From Streptomyces sp. CB02261 (GTDB taxonomy: Bacteria; Actinomycetota; Actinomycetes; Streptomycetales; Streptomycetaceae), in NCBI RefSeq assembly GCF_001905665.1, contig NZ_LIVX01000010.1, forward strand, positions 1 to 64,000: a DNA stretch of 64,000 nt, written 5' to 3'. A model generated the notes under the pieces. That model was not told the origin of the DNA and did no database searches. It saw only the letters and a program-made list of their open reading frames with translations. A program made the translations under genes and the position numbers. Positions 55,293 to 64,000 of this stretch are shown here, in pieces; within the stretch, counting starts at the first letter, position 1, and every line of letters starts with the position of its first letter.

Positions 55293-56024
55293 GTGGCGCT
55301 CAAGAACATCCCGGACCCCGGTTTCTCCGACGACGACGGCACCGCCGACCCGCGGCTCGCCGCGGCCCTCGCGGCCTGGGCGGAGGACAGGACCGCCCAC
55401 GGACCGGTCCTCGACGCGCTGCGGACCGCCCGGCTGCTCGTCCCCGTGGTGGCCGTCCTCGGCGAGGTCGAGACCGACGAGAACGGACTGCGGCGCGAGA
55501 AGACCAGCGACATGGCCGTCCCCACCCTCACCGCGGGCGACCGGCGCGCCCTGCCCGCGTTCACCTCGATCGCCTCCCTCGCCCTGTGGGACCCGGAGGC
55601 CCGGCCCGTGGCCGTCCCGCTCCACCAGGCGCTCCAGGCCGCCGCGCACGAGAAGGCGGACACGGTCGTCCTGGACCTCGCGGGCCCCGTGCCGTACCAG
55701 CTGACCGGCCCCGCCCTGCTCGCCCTCGCCGAGGGCCGCACCAGCGCGGACCCGCTCGACGACCCCGCCGTACGGGACGCGGTACGGGCCGCCGTCGCGG
55801 CCGAGCCCGCGGTGCTCCGCGCCCATCTGGGTCCCGGCTCCGCCGACGGCACCCTCGCCCTGGTCCTCGCCGCGGACGCCGCACCGGCGGAGGCGGCCCA
55901 GCGCGTGGCCCGCGCCCTCGCCGCCGACGACACACTGAGGGCCCGCCTGGTGCGGGGCCTCGACCTGGCACTCCTGCCGGCCGCGGCCACCCCTCCGGGC
56001 GAGCCCTTCTACGTAAAACAGTGA
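55293..56024 (+). CDS. SseB-family protein
   Basis: 243 aa, cytoplasmic. The N-terminal half matches the SseB N-terminal domain: ALRTARLLVPVVAVLGE, KTSDMAVPTLTAGDRRALPA and FTSIASLALWDPEARPV, with the later AAAHEKADTVVLDLAGPVPY. The C-terminal half (about 150-243) is Ala-rich. The role in actinomycetes is unknown. GTG at 55293, probably leaderless. Convergent with the DUF1844 gene; the 161-bp gap is filled with 70-bp repeats. Confidence 0.82.
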   Translation: MALKNIPDPGFSDDDGTADPRLAAALAAWAEDRTAHGPVLDALRTARLLVPVVAVLGEVETDENGLRREKTSDMAVPTLTAGDRRALPAFTSIASLALWDPEARPVAVPLHQALQAAAHEKADTVVLDLAGPVPYQLTGPALLALAEGRTSADPLDDPAVRDAVRAAVAAEPAVLRAHLGPGSADGTLALVLAADAAPAEAAQRVARALAADDTLRARLVRGLDLALLPAAATPPGEPFYVKQ

Positions 56025-56040
56025 AAGCGACGGGGCGACC

Positions 56041-56207
56041 GGGTCCTAGCCGTACACCGGCCCCGTGGCTGTCGTCCTCCGGGGGGCGACCCCCGTACCC
56101 CCGGCCGACCGGGTCCTACCCGTACACCGGCCCCGTGGCTGTCGTCCTCCGGGGGGCGACCCCCGTACCCCCGGCCGACCGGGTCCTACCCGTACACCGG
56201 CCCCGTG
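56041..56207. repeat. 70-bp tandem repeat derived from the 3' end of the DUF1844 gene
   Basis: Two full 70-bp copies (56041-56110 and 56111-56180) differ at one base (56049 versus 56119). A third, partial copy (56181-56207) is the real 3' end of the DUF1844 gene: its stop codon and the codons for TGPVYG. So the gene's tail, with stop codon, has been duplicated twice downstream. Confidence 0.9.
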
Positions 56208-56563
56208 TACTTCTCGCCCGGGCCCTGGCCCGGCTCGTCCGGGACGAGGGAGGCCTCGCGGAAGGCGAGCTGGAGGGACTTCAGGCCGTCCCGCAGCGGA
56301 GCCGCGTGGAAGGACGAGACCTCCGTCGCGCCGGCGTCCAGCAGGCCCGCGAGCGCGTGCACCAGCTTGCGGGCCTCGTCGAGGTCCTTGTACTTGTCGC
56401 CCTCCTCGGTGAGCCCGAGCTTCACCGCGGCGGCGCTCATCAGGTTGACGGCGACCGTCACGATCACCTCGACCGCCGGGACCTCCGCGATGTCGCGGGT
56501 CATGGCGTCGAAGTCGGGGGAGTCGGGGGAGTCCGCGGACTCGTTCTGGGGCGTCTCGCTCAT
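56186..56563 (-). CDS. DUF1844-family small protein
   Basis: 125 aa. MTRDIAEVPAVEVIVTVAVN (20-39) and MSAAAVKLGLTEEGDKYKDL, then ARKLVHALAGLLDAGATEVS, are the conserved DUF1844 helices. Soluble, role unknown, and commonly located next to infC in actinomycetes, as here. The last codons are part of a repeated 70-bp unit. ATG at 56563; the divergent infC leader begins about 60 bp away. Confidence 0.88.
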   Translation of the reverse strand: MSETPQNESADSPDSPDFDAMTRDIAEVPAVEVIVTVAVNLMSAAAVKLGLTEEGDKYKDLDEARKLVHALAGLLDAGATEVSSFHAAPLRDGLKSLQLAFREASLVPDEPGQGPGEKYTGPVYG

Positions 56564-56915
56564 GACTCATACGATAGGCCGGTCCTCGGTTCGCGGAGAC
56601 CGCCGGGTCCTGCTAACCTTGTGTAACGACCGGCCGGACACGTGTGTGCCCGGCCCACAAGTGGAGGCTCCGAACTCCCACCTGACCACCCTCGCGGGTG
56701 GCGGGTCACCGGTCAGGTGGCGCCCATCGTTCCGTACGGACGATGGAGCCGCCCGATGTGCGCCCCGCGGTTGACCGCGGCGGTGTTCCGGTATTCCCCT
56801 GGAGCCCCGCCTGTGTCCCGTCCGGGGCGTTTTTCATGTGCCGGCTCGGTTGGTCAGAAACAGACAGTGCGTGTCCGTCCGCCAGGCGGTCGCGTGGTGC
56901 TACCGAGGAGGATCC
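56564..56915 (+). promoter_or_regulatory. Structured 5' leader of infC-rpmI-rplT
   Basis: A 352-bp region without gene. A -10 TAACCT (56614-56619) would start a leader of about 290 nt. It folds into consecutive stems: CCACCTGACC with GGTCAGGTGG (56678-56687/56711-56720) enclosing CCACCC/GGGTGG; CCATCG with CGATGG (56724-56746); CCGCGG/CCGCGG (56765-56780); and an intrinsic-terminator hairpin at 56804-56834. This resembles an attenuation-type leader, probably controlled by L20 or IF-3 as in other bacteria. Confidence 0.65.
56804..56834 (+). terminator. Attenuator-type terminator in the infC leader
   Basis: GCCCCG (56804-56809) pairs with CGGGGC (56823-56828), followed by GTTTTT. A T-tract is rare in this genome region, and the site lies before the coding region, so it is likely a regulated (premature) terminator. 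Confidence 0.65.
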
Positions 56916-57581
56916 ATCAGCGCCGAGCCCCGCATCAACGACAGGATTCGCGTTCCCGAGGTGCGACTTGTCGGACCCAGCGGCGAGCAGGTCGGGATTG
57001 TTCCGCTTGCCAAGGCCCTGGAGCTCGCACAGGAGTACGACCTCGACCTGGTCGAGGTCGCGGCGAACGCCCGTCCGCCCGTGTGCAAGCTCATGGACTA
57101 CGGGAAGTTCAAGTACGAGTCGGCCATGAAGGCCCGTGAGGCGCGCAAGAACCAGGCGCACACGGTCATCAAGGAGATGAAGCTCCGGCCGAAGATCGAC
57201 CCGCACGACTATGACACCAAGAAGGGTCACGTCGTCCGGTTCCTCAAGCAGGGTGACAAGGTCAAGATCACGATCATGTTCCGTGGTCGTGAGCAGTCCC
57301 GTCCCGAGCTTGGTTTCCGGCTGCTGCAGCGGCTGGCGTCGGACGTCGAGGAGCTTGGCTTCATCGAGTCCAACCCGAAGCAGGACGGCCGGAACATGAT
57401 CATGGTTCTCGGCCCGCACAAGAAGAAGACCGAGGCCATGGCCGAGGCGCGTGAGGCCCAGGCCGCACGCAAGGCCGAGCGCCAGGGCGTCACCTCCGAG
57501 GAGACGTCCGAGGCTCCGGCCCCCGAGGCCCCGGCGGCCGAGGCTCAGGCCGACGCCCCGGCCGAGAACCCCGAGGCGTGA
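56916..57581 (+). CDS. infC: Translation initiation factor IF-3
   Basis: 221 aa from a probable ATC start. The N-terminal domain begins ISAEPRINDRIRVPEVRLVG, the linker carries many Lys, and the C-terminal domain has HVVRFLKQGDKVKITIMFRG. A 45-residue acidic/Ala-rich tail (ETSEAPAPEAPAAEAQ) extends the C-terminus. AGGAGG (56906-56911) stands 4 nt before ATC at 56916; upstream in-frame GTG codons (56838, 56871) lack ribosome-binding sites. IF-3 itself discriminates against such start codons, so this would allow autoregulation as in E. coli (ATT). Confidence 0.9.
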   Translation: MSAEPRINDRIRVPEVRLVGPSGEQVGIVPLAKALELAQEYDLDLVEVAANARPPVCKLMDYGKFKYESAMKAREARKNQAHTVIKEMKLRPKIDPHDYDTKKGHVVRFLKQGDKVKITIMFRGREQSRPELGFRLLQRLASDVEELGFIESNPKQDGRNMIMVLGPHKKKTEAMAEAREAQAARKAERQGVTSEETSEAPAPEAPAAEAQADAPAENPEA

Positions 57582-57704
57582 CCCGGCGGGCTGCCACCCA
57601 GGCAGCCCCGGGCCCCGCCCGGAACCACCAATCGAAGAATTGACGCTCCCGGATGTCCGGTGCCCGCACCGGGGGGAGCGCCACTGACGAGGAGATACGG
57701 CGCG

Positions 57705-57899
57705 ATGCCGAAGAACAAGACGCACTCCGGTGCCAAGAAGCGCTTCAAGGTCACCGGCTCCGGCAAGATCCTGCGCGAGCGCGCCGGTAAGCGCCACCTG
57801 CTCGAGCACAAGTCGTCCAAGCTGACGCGACGCCTCACCGGCACCGCGGAGATGGCCCCGGGCGACGCGGCCAAGATCAAGAAGATGCTGGGCATCTGA
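57705..57899 (+). CDS. rpmI: Ribosomal protein L35 (bL35)
   Basis: 64 aa, complete: MPKNKTHSGAKKRFKVTGSG, KHRLL-type segment as KRHLLEHKSSKLTRRL, and a C-terminal KIKKMLGI. Very basic large-subunit protein. ATG at 57705 with GAGGAGA upstream. Operon infC-rpmI-rplT. Confidence 0.97.
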   Translation: MPKNKTHSGAKKRFKVTGSGKILRERAGKRHLLEHKSSKLTRRLTGTAEMAPGDAAKIKKMLGI

Positions 57900-57910
57900 T
57901 CTGATCACCC

Positions 57911-57928
57911 GCCCCCGGCGACGGGGGC
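57911..57928 (+). other. Hairpin between rpmI and rplT
   Basis: GCCCCC and GGGGGC around GGCGAC, followed 30 nt later by TTTTT (57955-57959) within a weak GACCC/GGGTC dyad. It may be a processing or L20-binding structure in the intergenic RNA. Confidence 0.4.
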
Positions 57929-58005
57929 CACCGGCCAGGTCCGGGACCCATTCGTTTTTCGGGTCGTGTGAGTCCACCCACGACCCCGCTACAAGGAGTT
58001 AACAA

Positions 58006-58392
58006 GTGGCACGCGTCAAGCGGGCAGTCAACGCCCACAAGAAGCGCCGGGCGATCCTCGAGGCGGCCTCCGGCTACCGCGGTCAGCGTTCGCGCCTGTA
58101 CCGCAAGGCCAAGGAGCAGGTCACCCACTCGCTGGTCTACAACTACAACGACCGCAAGAAGCGCAAGGGCGACTTCCGTCAGCTGTGGATCCAGCGCATC
58201 AACGCCGCTGCCCGCCTGAACGGCATGACGTACAACCGCCTCATCCAGGGTCTGAAGGCCGCCAACATCGAGGTGGACCGCAAGATCCTCGCCGAGCTGG
58301 CCGTCAACGACGCCAACGCGTTCGCCGCGCTGGTCGAGGTCGCGCAGAAGGCTCTGCCGGCCGACGTCAACGCCCCGAAGGCCGCCGCCTGA
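58006..58392 (+). CDS. rplT: Ribosomal protein L20 (bL20)
   Basis: 128 aa: MARVKRAVNAHKKRRAILEA, RGQRSRLYRKAKEQV, YNDRKKRKGDFRQLWIQRIN and NRLIQGLKAANIEVDRKIL. Binds 23S rRNA early in 50S assembly and in many bacteria represses its own operon by binding the leader. GTG at 58006 with AAGGAG upstream. A perfect hairpin follows. Confidence 0.97.
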   Translation: MARVKRAVNAHKKRRAILEAASGYRGQRSRLYRKAKEQVTHSLVYNYNDRKKRKGDFRQLWIQRINAAARLNGMTYNRLIQGLKAANIEVDRKILAELAVNDANAFAALVEVAQKALPADVNAPKAAA

Positions 58393-58415
58393 TCTTCCAG
58401 GCCGCAGTACCTCTG

Positions 58416-58453
58416 CCCGGACCCGCAGGCGCACCCGCGCCTGCGGGTCCGGG
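58416..58453 (+). terminator. Terminator after rplT
   Basis: A perfect 17-bp stem: CCCGGACCCGCAGGCGC (58416-58432) and its complement (58437-58453), loop ACCC. Confidence 0.85.
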
Positions 58454-58535
58454 TGCGTCGGCCCCCGAAGCACCCGGATCGCGCCGCACCCGCATCCCGT
58501 AGTCCCCGGCCCCGAAGAGAGAACCGCCGCACCTC

Positions 58536-59375
<840 letters not shown>

Positions 59376-59456
59376 AGGGGCCATTCCGCCTTCCCCGCCC
59401 AGTAGAGTGACGCACTCGGGGGCCCACTGCGCTACACGAAGGGGTGGGGGACGGCG

Positions 59457-60635
59457 ATGACGGTCGGTACGGACAGTCCCGCAGAGGCACGGAGCACCAC
59501 ACCGCGCGCCCCAAAACCGGCGGACGCCGCGACGACCACCGGTCCGGCGGCAGGCGCCGCCCCGGACGGGGCCGGCGGATTCGCCGGGATCCACCCCGAC
59601 GACCTGCCCGACGGCCTCGTCGTCGCCGACGAGCAGGGCCGGATCATCTGCTTCAACGCCGCCGCCGCCCGTATCACCGCCGTCCCCGGCGACCGCGCCC
59701 TCGGCCTGCCCCTCGACCAGGCGCTGCCCCTCGAAGACCTCAAGGGCCGCCGCTGGTGGACCCTGACCGATCCGTACGGCGGTCTCGCCATCCGCCGCGG
59801 CCAGCCCGAGCGCAATCTGCTGCTGCCCGGCGGCCGCGAGGTCCTCGTCTCCGCCCGGTACGTCCGCGAGCGGCCCACGGGACCCGTCCGCCGGGTCGTG
59901 GTCTCCCTGCGCGGCACCGAGGCGCGCCGCCGCACCGAGCGCAGCCACGCCGAGCTCATCGCCACCGTCGCCCACGAACTGCGCTCCCCGCTCACCTCCG
60001 TCAAGGGGTTCACCGCGACCCTCCTGACCAAGTGGGAGCGGTTCAACGACGAGCAGAAGCGACTGATGCTGGAGACCGTCGACGCCGACGCCGGCCGTAT
60101 CAAGCGGCTCATCGCCGAACTCCTCGACATCTCCCGGATCGACTCCGGCCGGCTCGAGGTGCGCCGCCAGCCCGTCGACATCGCCGCCGCCGTCGGCCGC
60201 CACGTCCAGGTCCACACCACCGCCGGCCAGTCCCCGGACCGCTTCTTCGTACGGATCAGGCCGGGGCTGCCCGCGCTCTGGGCCGACCCCGACAAGATCG
60301 ACCAGATACTCGGGAACCTCCTCGAAAATGCGGTGCGCCACGGGGACGGAACCGTCACCATCGAGGTGGCACCCGCCAGGACCGGCGACGAGGGAGAAGA
60401 GGGGACGGAGGTCACCGTGAGCGACGAGGGCCCCGGCATCCCCGAGGAGTCGATGAGCCGCGTCTTCACCCGCTTCTGGCGGGGCAGCAAGCGCGGCGGC
60501 ACCGGACTCGGCCTGTACATCGTCAAGGGCGTCGTCGAGGCCCACGGCGGCACCATCACCGTCGGAAGGGGCCCCCGGGGCGGGGCCGAGTTCCGATTTA
60601 TCCTGCCCGTCGGCACCCCGGCCCATCTCACCTGA
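59457..60635 (+). CDS. PAS-containing sensor histidine kinase (orphan)
   Basis: 392 aa without membrane segments. A disordered N-terminus, a PAS domain (GLVVADEQGRIICFNAAAAR, about 53-72), the H-box VAHELRSPLTSVKG with phospho-acceptor H173, N-box LENAVRHG, G1 DEGPGIPEE and G2 GGTGLGLYIVKG. Cytosolic kinase; the partner regulator is not adjacent (the orphan NarL-type regulator at 5755 is 54 kb away and of the wrong kinase class). ATG at 59457. The gene stands between the methyltransferase and pheS on the same strand. Confidence 0.92.
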   Translation: MTVGTDSPAEARSTTPRAPKPADAATTTGPAAGAAPDGAGGFAGIHPDDLPDGLVVADEQGRIICFNAAAARITAVPGDRALGLPLDQALPLEDLKGRRWWTLTDPYGGLAIRRGQPERNLLLPGGREVLVSARYVRERPTGPVRRVVVSLRGTEARRRTERSHAELIATVAHELRSPLTSVKGFTATLLTKWERFNDEQKRLMLETVDADAGRIKRLIAELLDISRIDSGRLEVRRQPVDIAAAVGRHVQVHTTAGQSPDRFFVRIRPGLPALWADPDKIDQILGNLLENAVRHGDGTVTIEVAPARTGDEGEEGTEVTVSDEGPGIPEESMSRVFTRFWRGSKRGGTGLGLYIVKGVVEAHGGTITVGRGPRGGAEFRFILPVGTPAHLT

Positions 60636-60779
60636 CGAGACCAGACGAGATCAGGAGCCGCCCGGCCTGCCCACGGGCTCATTCGCGTCCCCCCACCCCG
60701 TTAGACTCGTCCTTTGGCACGTTTGCGCCCTTGACGTCGAGCGGGGCCGCCCAGCCAGCCAACGGAAGCACGGGAAGAG

Positions 60780-61919
60780 ATGTCCGCACCCAATAAGTCG
60801 TACGACCCGGTTGAGGTCGAGGCACTGAAACCGGAAGAGATCGAGCGCATGCGGGACGAGGCGCTCGCCGCCTTCGCCGCCGCGGGCGACCTCGACGCGC
60901 TCGCGCATGCGAAGACCGCGCACACCGGTGGCACCTCGCCGCTGGCGCTCGCCAACCGGGAGATCGGTGCCCTGCCTCCGCAGGCCAAGGCCGCCGCCGG
61001 AAAGCTCGTGGGCCAGGCCCGCGGCGTCGTCTCCAAGGCGCTCGCCGCCCGCCAGACCGAGCTCGAGGCCGACCGTGACGCCCGCGTCCTCGTCGAGGAG
61101 GCCGTCGACGTCACCCTGCCGTACGACCGTGTCCCGGCCGGCGCCCGTCACCCGCTGACCACGCTCATGGAGCGCGTCTCCGACGTCTTCGTCTCCATGG
61201 GGTACGAGGTCGCCGAGGGCCCCGAGGTCGAGGCGGAGTGGTTCAACTTCGACGCCCTCAACTTCGTCCCGGACCACCCGGCCCGGCAGATGCAGGACAC
61301 CTTCTTCGTCCAGGGAACCTCCGCCGAGGGAACCGCGACGACGGGCGACGAGTCCGGCGTCGTGCTCCGCACGCACACCTCGCCGGTCCAGGCCCGCACC
61401 CTCATCGACCGGGAGCCCCCGGTCTACGTGGTGTGCCCCGGCCGCGTCTACCGCACCGACGAGCTCGACGCCACGCACACCCCGGTCTTCCACCAGATCG
61501 AGCTGCTCGCCGTCGACGAGGGCCTGACCATGGCCGACCTCAAGGGCACCCTGGACCACATGGTCCAGGCGCTCTTCGGCCCGGACATGAAGACCCGGCT
61601 CCGCCCGAACTTCTTCCCGTTCACCGAGCCGTCCGCCGAGATGGACATGCTCTGCTACGTCTGCCGCGGCGAGTCCGTCGGCAACCCGGACCGCCCCTGC
61701 CGCACCTGCGGCAGCGAGGGCTGGATCGAGCTGGGCGGCTGCGGCATGGTCAACCCCAAGGTGCTCGTCGCCTGCGGTGTGGACCCCGAGAAGTACAGCG
61801 GATTCGCCTTCGGGTTCGGCATCGAGCGGATGCTGATGTTCCGCCACAACGTCGACGACATGCGAGACATGGTCGAGGGTGACGTCCGGTTCACCCGGCC
61901 GTTCGGGATGGAGATCTGA
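60780..61919 (+). CDS. pheS: Phenylalanyl-tRNA synthetase alpha subunit
   Basis: 379 aa. N-terminal coiled coil (KPEEIERMRDEALAAFAAAG onward), then class II motifs: motif 1 GARHPLTTLMERVSDVFVSMG, motif 2 with RTHTSPVQARTLIDREPP and FPFTEPSAEMDM, and motif 3 GFAFGFGIERMLMFRH. Charges tRNA-Phe as an alpha2-beta2 enzyme. ATG at 60780 with GGGAAGAG upstream. The TGA stop shares one base with the pheT ATG (TGATG), so they are coupled. I saw no T-box or leader-peptide attenuator in front. Confidence 0.97.
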   Translation: MSAPNKSYDPVEVEALKPEEIERMRDEALAAFAAAGDLDALAHAKTAHTGGTSPLALANREIGALPPQAKAAAGKLVGQARGVVSKALAARQTELEADRDARVLVEEAVDVTLPYDRVPAGARHPLTTLMERVSDVFVSMGYEVAEGPEVEAEWFNFDALNFVPDHPARQMQDTFFVQGTSAEGTATTGDESGVVLRTHTSPVQARTLIDREPPVYVVCPGRVYRTDELDATHTPVFHQIELLAVDEGLTMADLKGTLDHMVQALFGPDMKTRLRPNFFPFTEPSAEMDMLCYVCRGESVGNPDRPCRTCGSEGWIELGGCGMVNPKVLVACGVDPEKYSGFAFGFGIERMLMFRHNVDDMRDMVEGDVRFTRPFGMEI

Positions 61920-64000
61920 TGCGGGTCCCGCTTTCTTGGCTGCGGGAGTACGTCGACCTGCCGGCGACGGAGACCGGCCGAGACGTCCAGGCCAAGCTCA
62001 TCTCGGCAGGCCTCGAGGTCGAGACCGTCGAGCAGCTCGGCGCCGGCCTGACCGGCCCCCTGGTGGTCGGCAAGGTCCTCACCATCGAGGAGCTGACGGA
62101 GTTCAAGAAGCCCATCCGCTTCTGCACCGTCGACGTCGGCCAGGCCAACGGCACCGGCGAGCCCCAGGAGATCATCTGCGGCGCCCGGAACTTCGCCGAG
62201 GGCGACAAGGTCGTCGTGGCCCTGCCCGGCGCCGTGCTCCCCGGTGACTTCCGGATCGCCGAGCGCAAGACGTACGGCCGTGTCTCCCGGGGCATGATCT
62301 GCTCCGGCGACGAGCTCGGCATGGGCGACGACGGCACGCACGGCATCATCGTGCTGCCGCCGGAGCACGAGGTCGGCACCGACGCCACGGTCCTCCTGGA
62401 GCTGTTCGACGAGGTCCTCGACATCGCCGTCACCCCGGACCGCGGCTACTGCCTCTCGATGCGCGGCGTCGCCCGCGAGACGGCCACCGCCTACGGTCTG
62501 CCGCTGCGCGACCCGGCGCTGCTCGACGTGCCCGCGCCGAACTCGTACGGCTACCCGGTCCAGGTCACCGACCCCGTCGGCTGCGACCGCTTCACCGCGC
62601 GCACCGTCGTCGGCCTGGCTCCCGAGGCCCGCTCGCCGATCTGGCTCCGCCGCCGCCTGCAGAAGGCCGGCATGCGCCCGATCTCGCTGGCCGTCGACGT
62701 CACCAACTACGTGATGCTGGAGCTCGGCCAGCCGCTGCACGCCTACGACCGCAGCCGGCTCGACGGCCCCATCGGCGTCCGCCGCGCCGAGGCCGGCGAG
62801 AAGATCACCACCCTCGACGGCACCGTGCGCGTCCTGGACGCCGCGGACCTGGTCATCACCGACAACCGCGGCCCGATCGGCATCGCGGGCGTCATGGGCG
62901 GTGCCAACACGGAGATCGCCGACCCCGTGACCGACCCCGAGACCGGTCTCGTCACCGGCACCTCCGAGGTCGTCATCGAGGCCGCGCACTTCGACGCGAT
63001 CTCGATCGCCCGCACGGCCCGCCGCCACAAGCTGTCCTCCGAGGCGTCCAAGCGCTTCGAGCGGGGCGTCGACCCGCAGGCCGCGGCCGCCGCCGCGCAG
63101 CGCACCGTCGACCTGCTCGTGCTGCTCGCGGGCGGCACGGCCGAGGCCGGCGTCACCGAGATCAGCGCCCCGTCCGCGCCGCGCACGATCACCCTGCCGG
63201 CGAACCACCCGGACAAGGTCGCGGGCGTCGACTACGGCCGTGAGACCGTCGTCCGCCGCCTCCAGGAGGTCGGCTGCGCCGTCTACGGCCAGGACGAGCT
63301 CGTCGTCACCGTGCCCTCGTGGCGCCCTGACCTCGCCGCGCCGAACGACCTGGCCGAAGAGGTCATCCGCCTGGAGGGCTACGAGAACCTGCCCTCCACG
63401 CTGCCGAGGCCCCCGGCCGGCCGCGGGCTCACCGAGCGCCAGCGCGTCCACCGCCGGGTGGGCCGCGCCCTGGCCGGCGCCGGCTACGTCGAGGCCCTGA
63501 GCTACCCGTTCATCGGCGAGCAGGCCCTCGACCACCTCGGCGTCGAGGCGGACGACGAGCGTCGCCACCTGGTGAAGCTCGTCAACCCGCTCTCGGACGA
63601 GGAGCCCGCGCTCCGCACGACGCTGCTCCCGGGCCTGCTGGGCGCGCTCCGTCGCAACGACAGCCGCGGCAGCCACGACCTCGCGCTCTTCGAGACCGGT
63701 CTGGTCTTCCGGCCCGAGGGCCGGACCGGCGTGGCCGTCCGGCTGCCCGTCGACCGCCGACCCACCGCCGAGGAGGTCGCCGAGGTCAACGCCGCGCTGC
63801 CCGCGCAGCCGCGCCGCGCCGCCGTCGTCCTCGCCGGTGCGCGCGAGCAGGCCGGCTGGTGGGGCAAGGGCCGTCCGTCCGACTGGGCGGACGCGGTCGA
63901 GGCCGGCCGGACCGTGGCCGCGGAGGCCGGGGTCGAGCTGATCATCAGCGCCGACCAGCACGCCCCCTGGCACCCGGGCCGCTGCGCCGCGTTCCACGTC
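61919..64000 (+). CDS. pheT: Phenylalanyl-tRNA synthetase beta subunit (5' part)
   Basis: Open to the window end: 694 codons without stop; the full protein is usually about 830-840 aa. Starts MRVPLSWLREYVDLPATETG; the tRNA-binding OB domain shows LVVGKVLTIEEL, ICGARNFAEGDKVVVALPGA and GVMSRGMICSGDELGM-like text (YGRVSRGMICSGDELGMGDD). The editing region B3/B4 with VTNYVMLELGQPLHAYD and the central EVIRLEGYENLPSTLPRPP follow. The C-terminal anticodon-binding-like domain is cut off. ATG at 61919 overlaps the pheS stop. Confidence 0.96.
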   Translation, partial: MRVPLSWLREYVDLPATETGRDVQAKLISAGLEVETVEQLGAGLTGPLVVGKVLTIEELTEFKKPIRFCTVDVGQANGTGEPQEIICGARNFAEGDKVVVALPGAVLPGDFRIAERKTYGRVSRGMICSGDELGMGDDGTHGIIVLPPEHEVGTDATVLLELFDEVLDIAVTPDRGYCLSMRGVARETATAYGLPLRDPALLDVPAPNSYGYPVQVTDPVGCDRFTARTVVGLAPEARSPIWLRRRLQKAGMRPISLAVDVTNYVMLELGQPLHAYDRSRLDGPIGVRRAEAGEKITTLDGTVRVLDAADLVITDNRGPIGIAGVMGGANTEIADPVTDPETGLVTGTSEVVIEAAHFDAISIARTARRHKLSSEASKRFERGVDPQAAAAAAQRTVDLLVLLAGGTAEAGVTEISAPSAPRTITLPANHPDKVAGVDYGRETVVRRLQEVGCAVYGQDELVVTVPSWRPDLAAPNDLAEEVIRLEGYENLPSTLPRPPAGRGLTERQRVHRRVGRALAGAGYVEALSYPFIGEQALDHLGVEADDERRHLVKLVNPLSDEEPALRTTLLPGLLGALRRNDSRGSHDLALFETGLVFRPEGRTGVAVRLPVDRRPTAEEVAEVNAALPAQPRRAAVVLAGAREQAGWWGKGRPSDWADAVEAGRTVAAEAGVELIISADQHAPWHPGRCAAFHV

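Noticed and set aside
56838..56915. Upstream GTG starts for IF-3
   Set aside because: They add residues outside the conserved IF-3 start and have no ribosome-binding site, whereas ATC at 56916 has AGGAGG.
60636..60779. T-box or Phe leader peptide before pheS
   Set aside because: Searched by eye for a run of Phe codons and for a terminator/antiterminator pair in the 144-bp gap; neither was seen.
61655..63997. 780-codon minus-strand frame opposite pheT
   Set aside because: Antisense shadow of pheT; low-complexity Val/Asp/Gly/Arg composition and no start signals.

Overview
The window is a chromosomal segment of a Streptomyces-type actinomycete. The evidence is very high GC with codon usage biased to G/C third positions, many GTG starts, a complete Pup-proteasome locus (arc, dop, pup, prcB, prcA, pafA, pafB, pafC), the pafBC-tatA-tatC-helY order, and the infC-rpmI-rplT and pheST blocks. 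Where I can recall the S. coelicolor chromosome, the gene order agrees with its core region from metH to pheT. I saw no rRNA, tRNA, CRISPR array, insertion sequence or prophage.

Layout. 1-5.7 kb: 3' end of metH, a HAD phosphatase, and two tandem oligopeptide-binding lipoproteins without permeases. 5.7-10.7 kb: a NarL-type response regulator behind a RecB-family Fe-S nuclease, a site-2 protease with CBS domains, TrmI, a secreted protein and a ferredoxin. 10.9-24.2 kb: the Pup-proteasome region, interrupted between prcA and pafA by a divergent LacI regulator/MFS exporter pair, and followed by two FKBP-type isomerases and pafBC. 24.3-30.3 kb: small proteins, tatA, tatC, a diacylglycerol-kinase-like protein with a Pro/Ala/Gly/Thr repeat insertion, and the helicase helY. 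30.5-37.3 kb: an array of DnaA boxes, a cytochrome P450, an ADP-ribosylglycohydrolase, membrane proteins divergent from a MerR regulator, an iron-box-controlled siderophore-interacting protein and a PolA-like 5'-3' exonuclease. 37.5-44.3 kb: a glycine-betaine-type ABC transporter with fused permease and binding protein, an XRE-cupin regulator, a BtuF-like protein, and a TDT transporter divergent from a LysR regulator. 44.5-51.3 kb: a cluster matching the gamma-glutamylation route for ethanolamine (hydrolase, permease, GntR regulator, GlnA4-like synthetase, aldehyde dehydrogenase, SDR). 51.3-56.6 kb: a PLP aldolase/racemase-fold enzyme, a Pro-rich membrane protein translationally coupled to an orphan mycosin, SseB and DUF1844 proteins with a 70-bp tandem repeat between them. 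56.6-64 kb: infC-rpmI-rplT with a structured leader, a TrmH-type methyltransferase, an orphan histidine kinase, pheS and pheT (cut by the window end).

The most interesting non-coding signal is a set of promoter elements that fit the LexA-independent DNA-damage promoter recognised by PafBC (RecA-NDp, TTGTCRGTG-N8-TANNNT). A perfect copy lies in front of the RecB-family nuclease, a good copy in front of pup, and a weaker copy in front of helY. pafB and pafC themselves are in this window, so one stretch appears to hold the regulator and several of its likely targets: a nuclease, the Pup tag and possibly a helicase. Other notable signals are a 14-bp-periodic array of DnaA boxes, a probable ATC start codon for IF-3, and several leaderless genes whose -10 hexamer sits 6-7 nt before the start codon. 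All functional links are inferences from sequence and family knowledge; nothing was tested.
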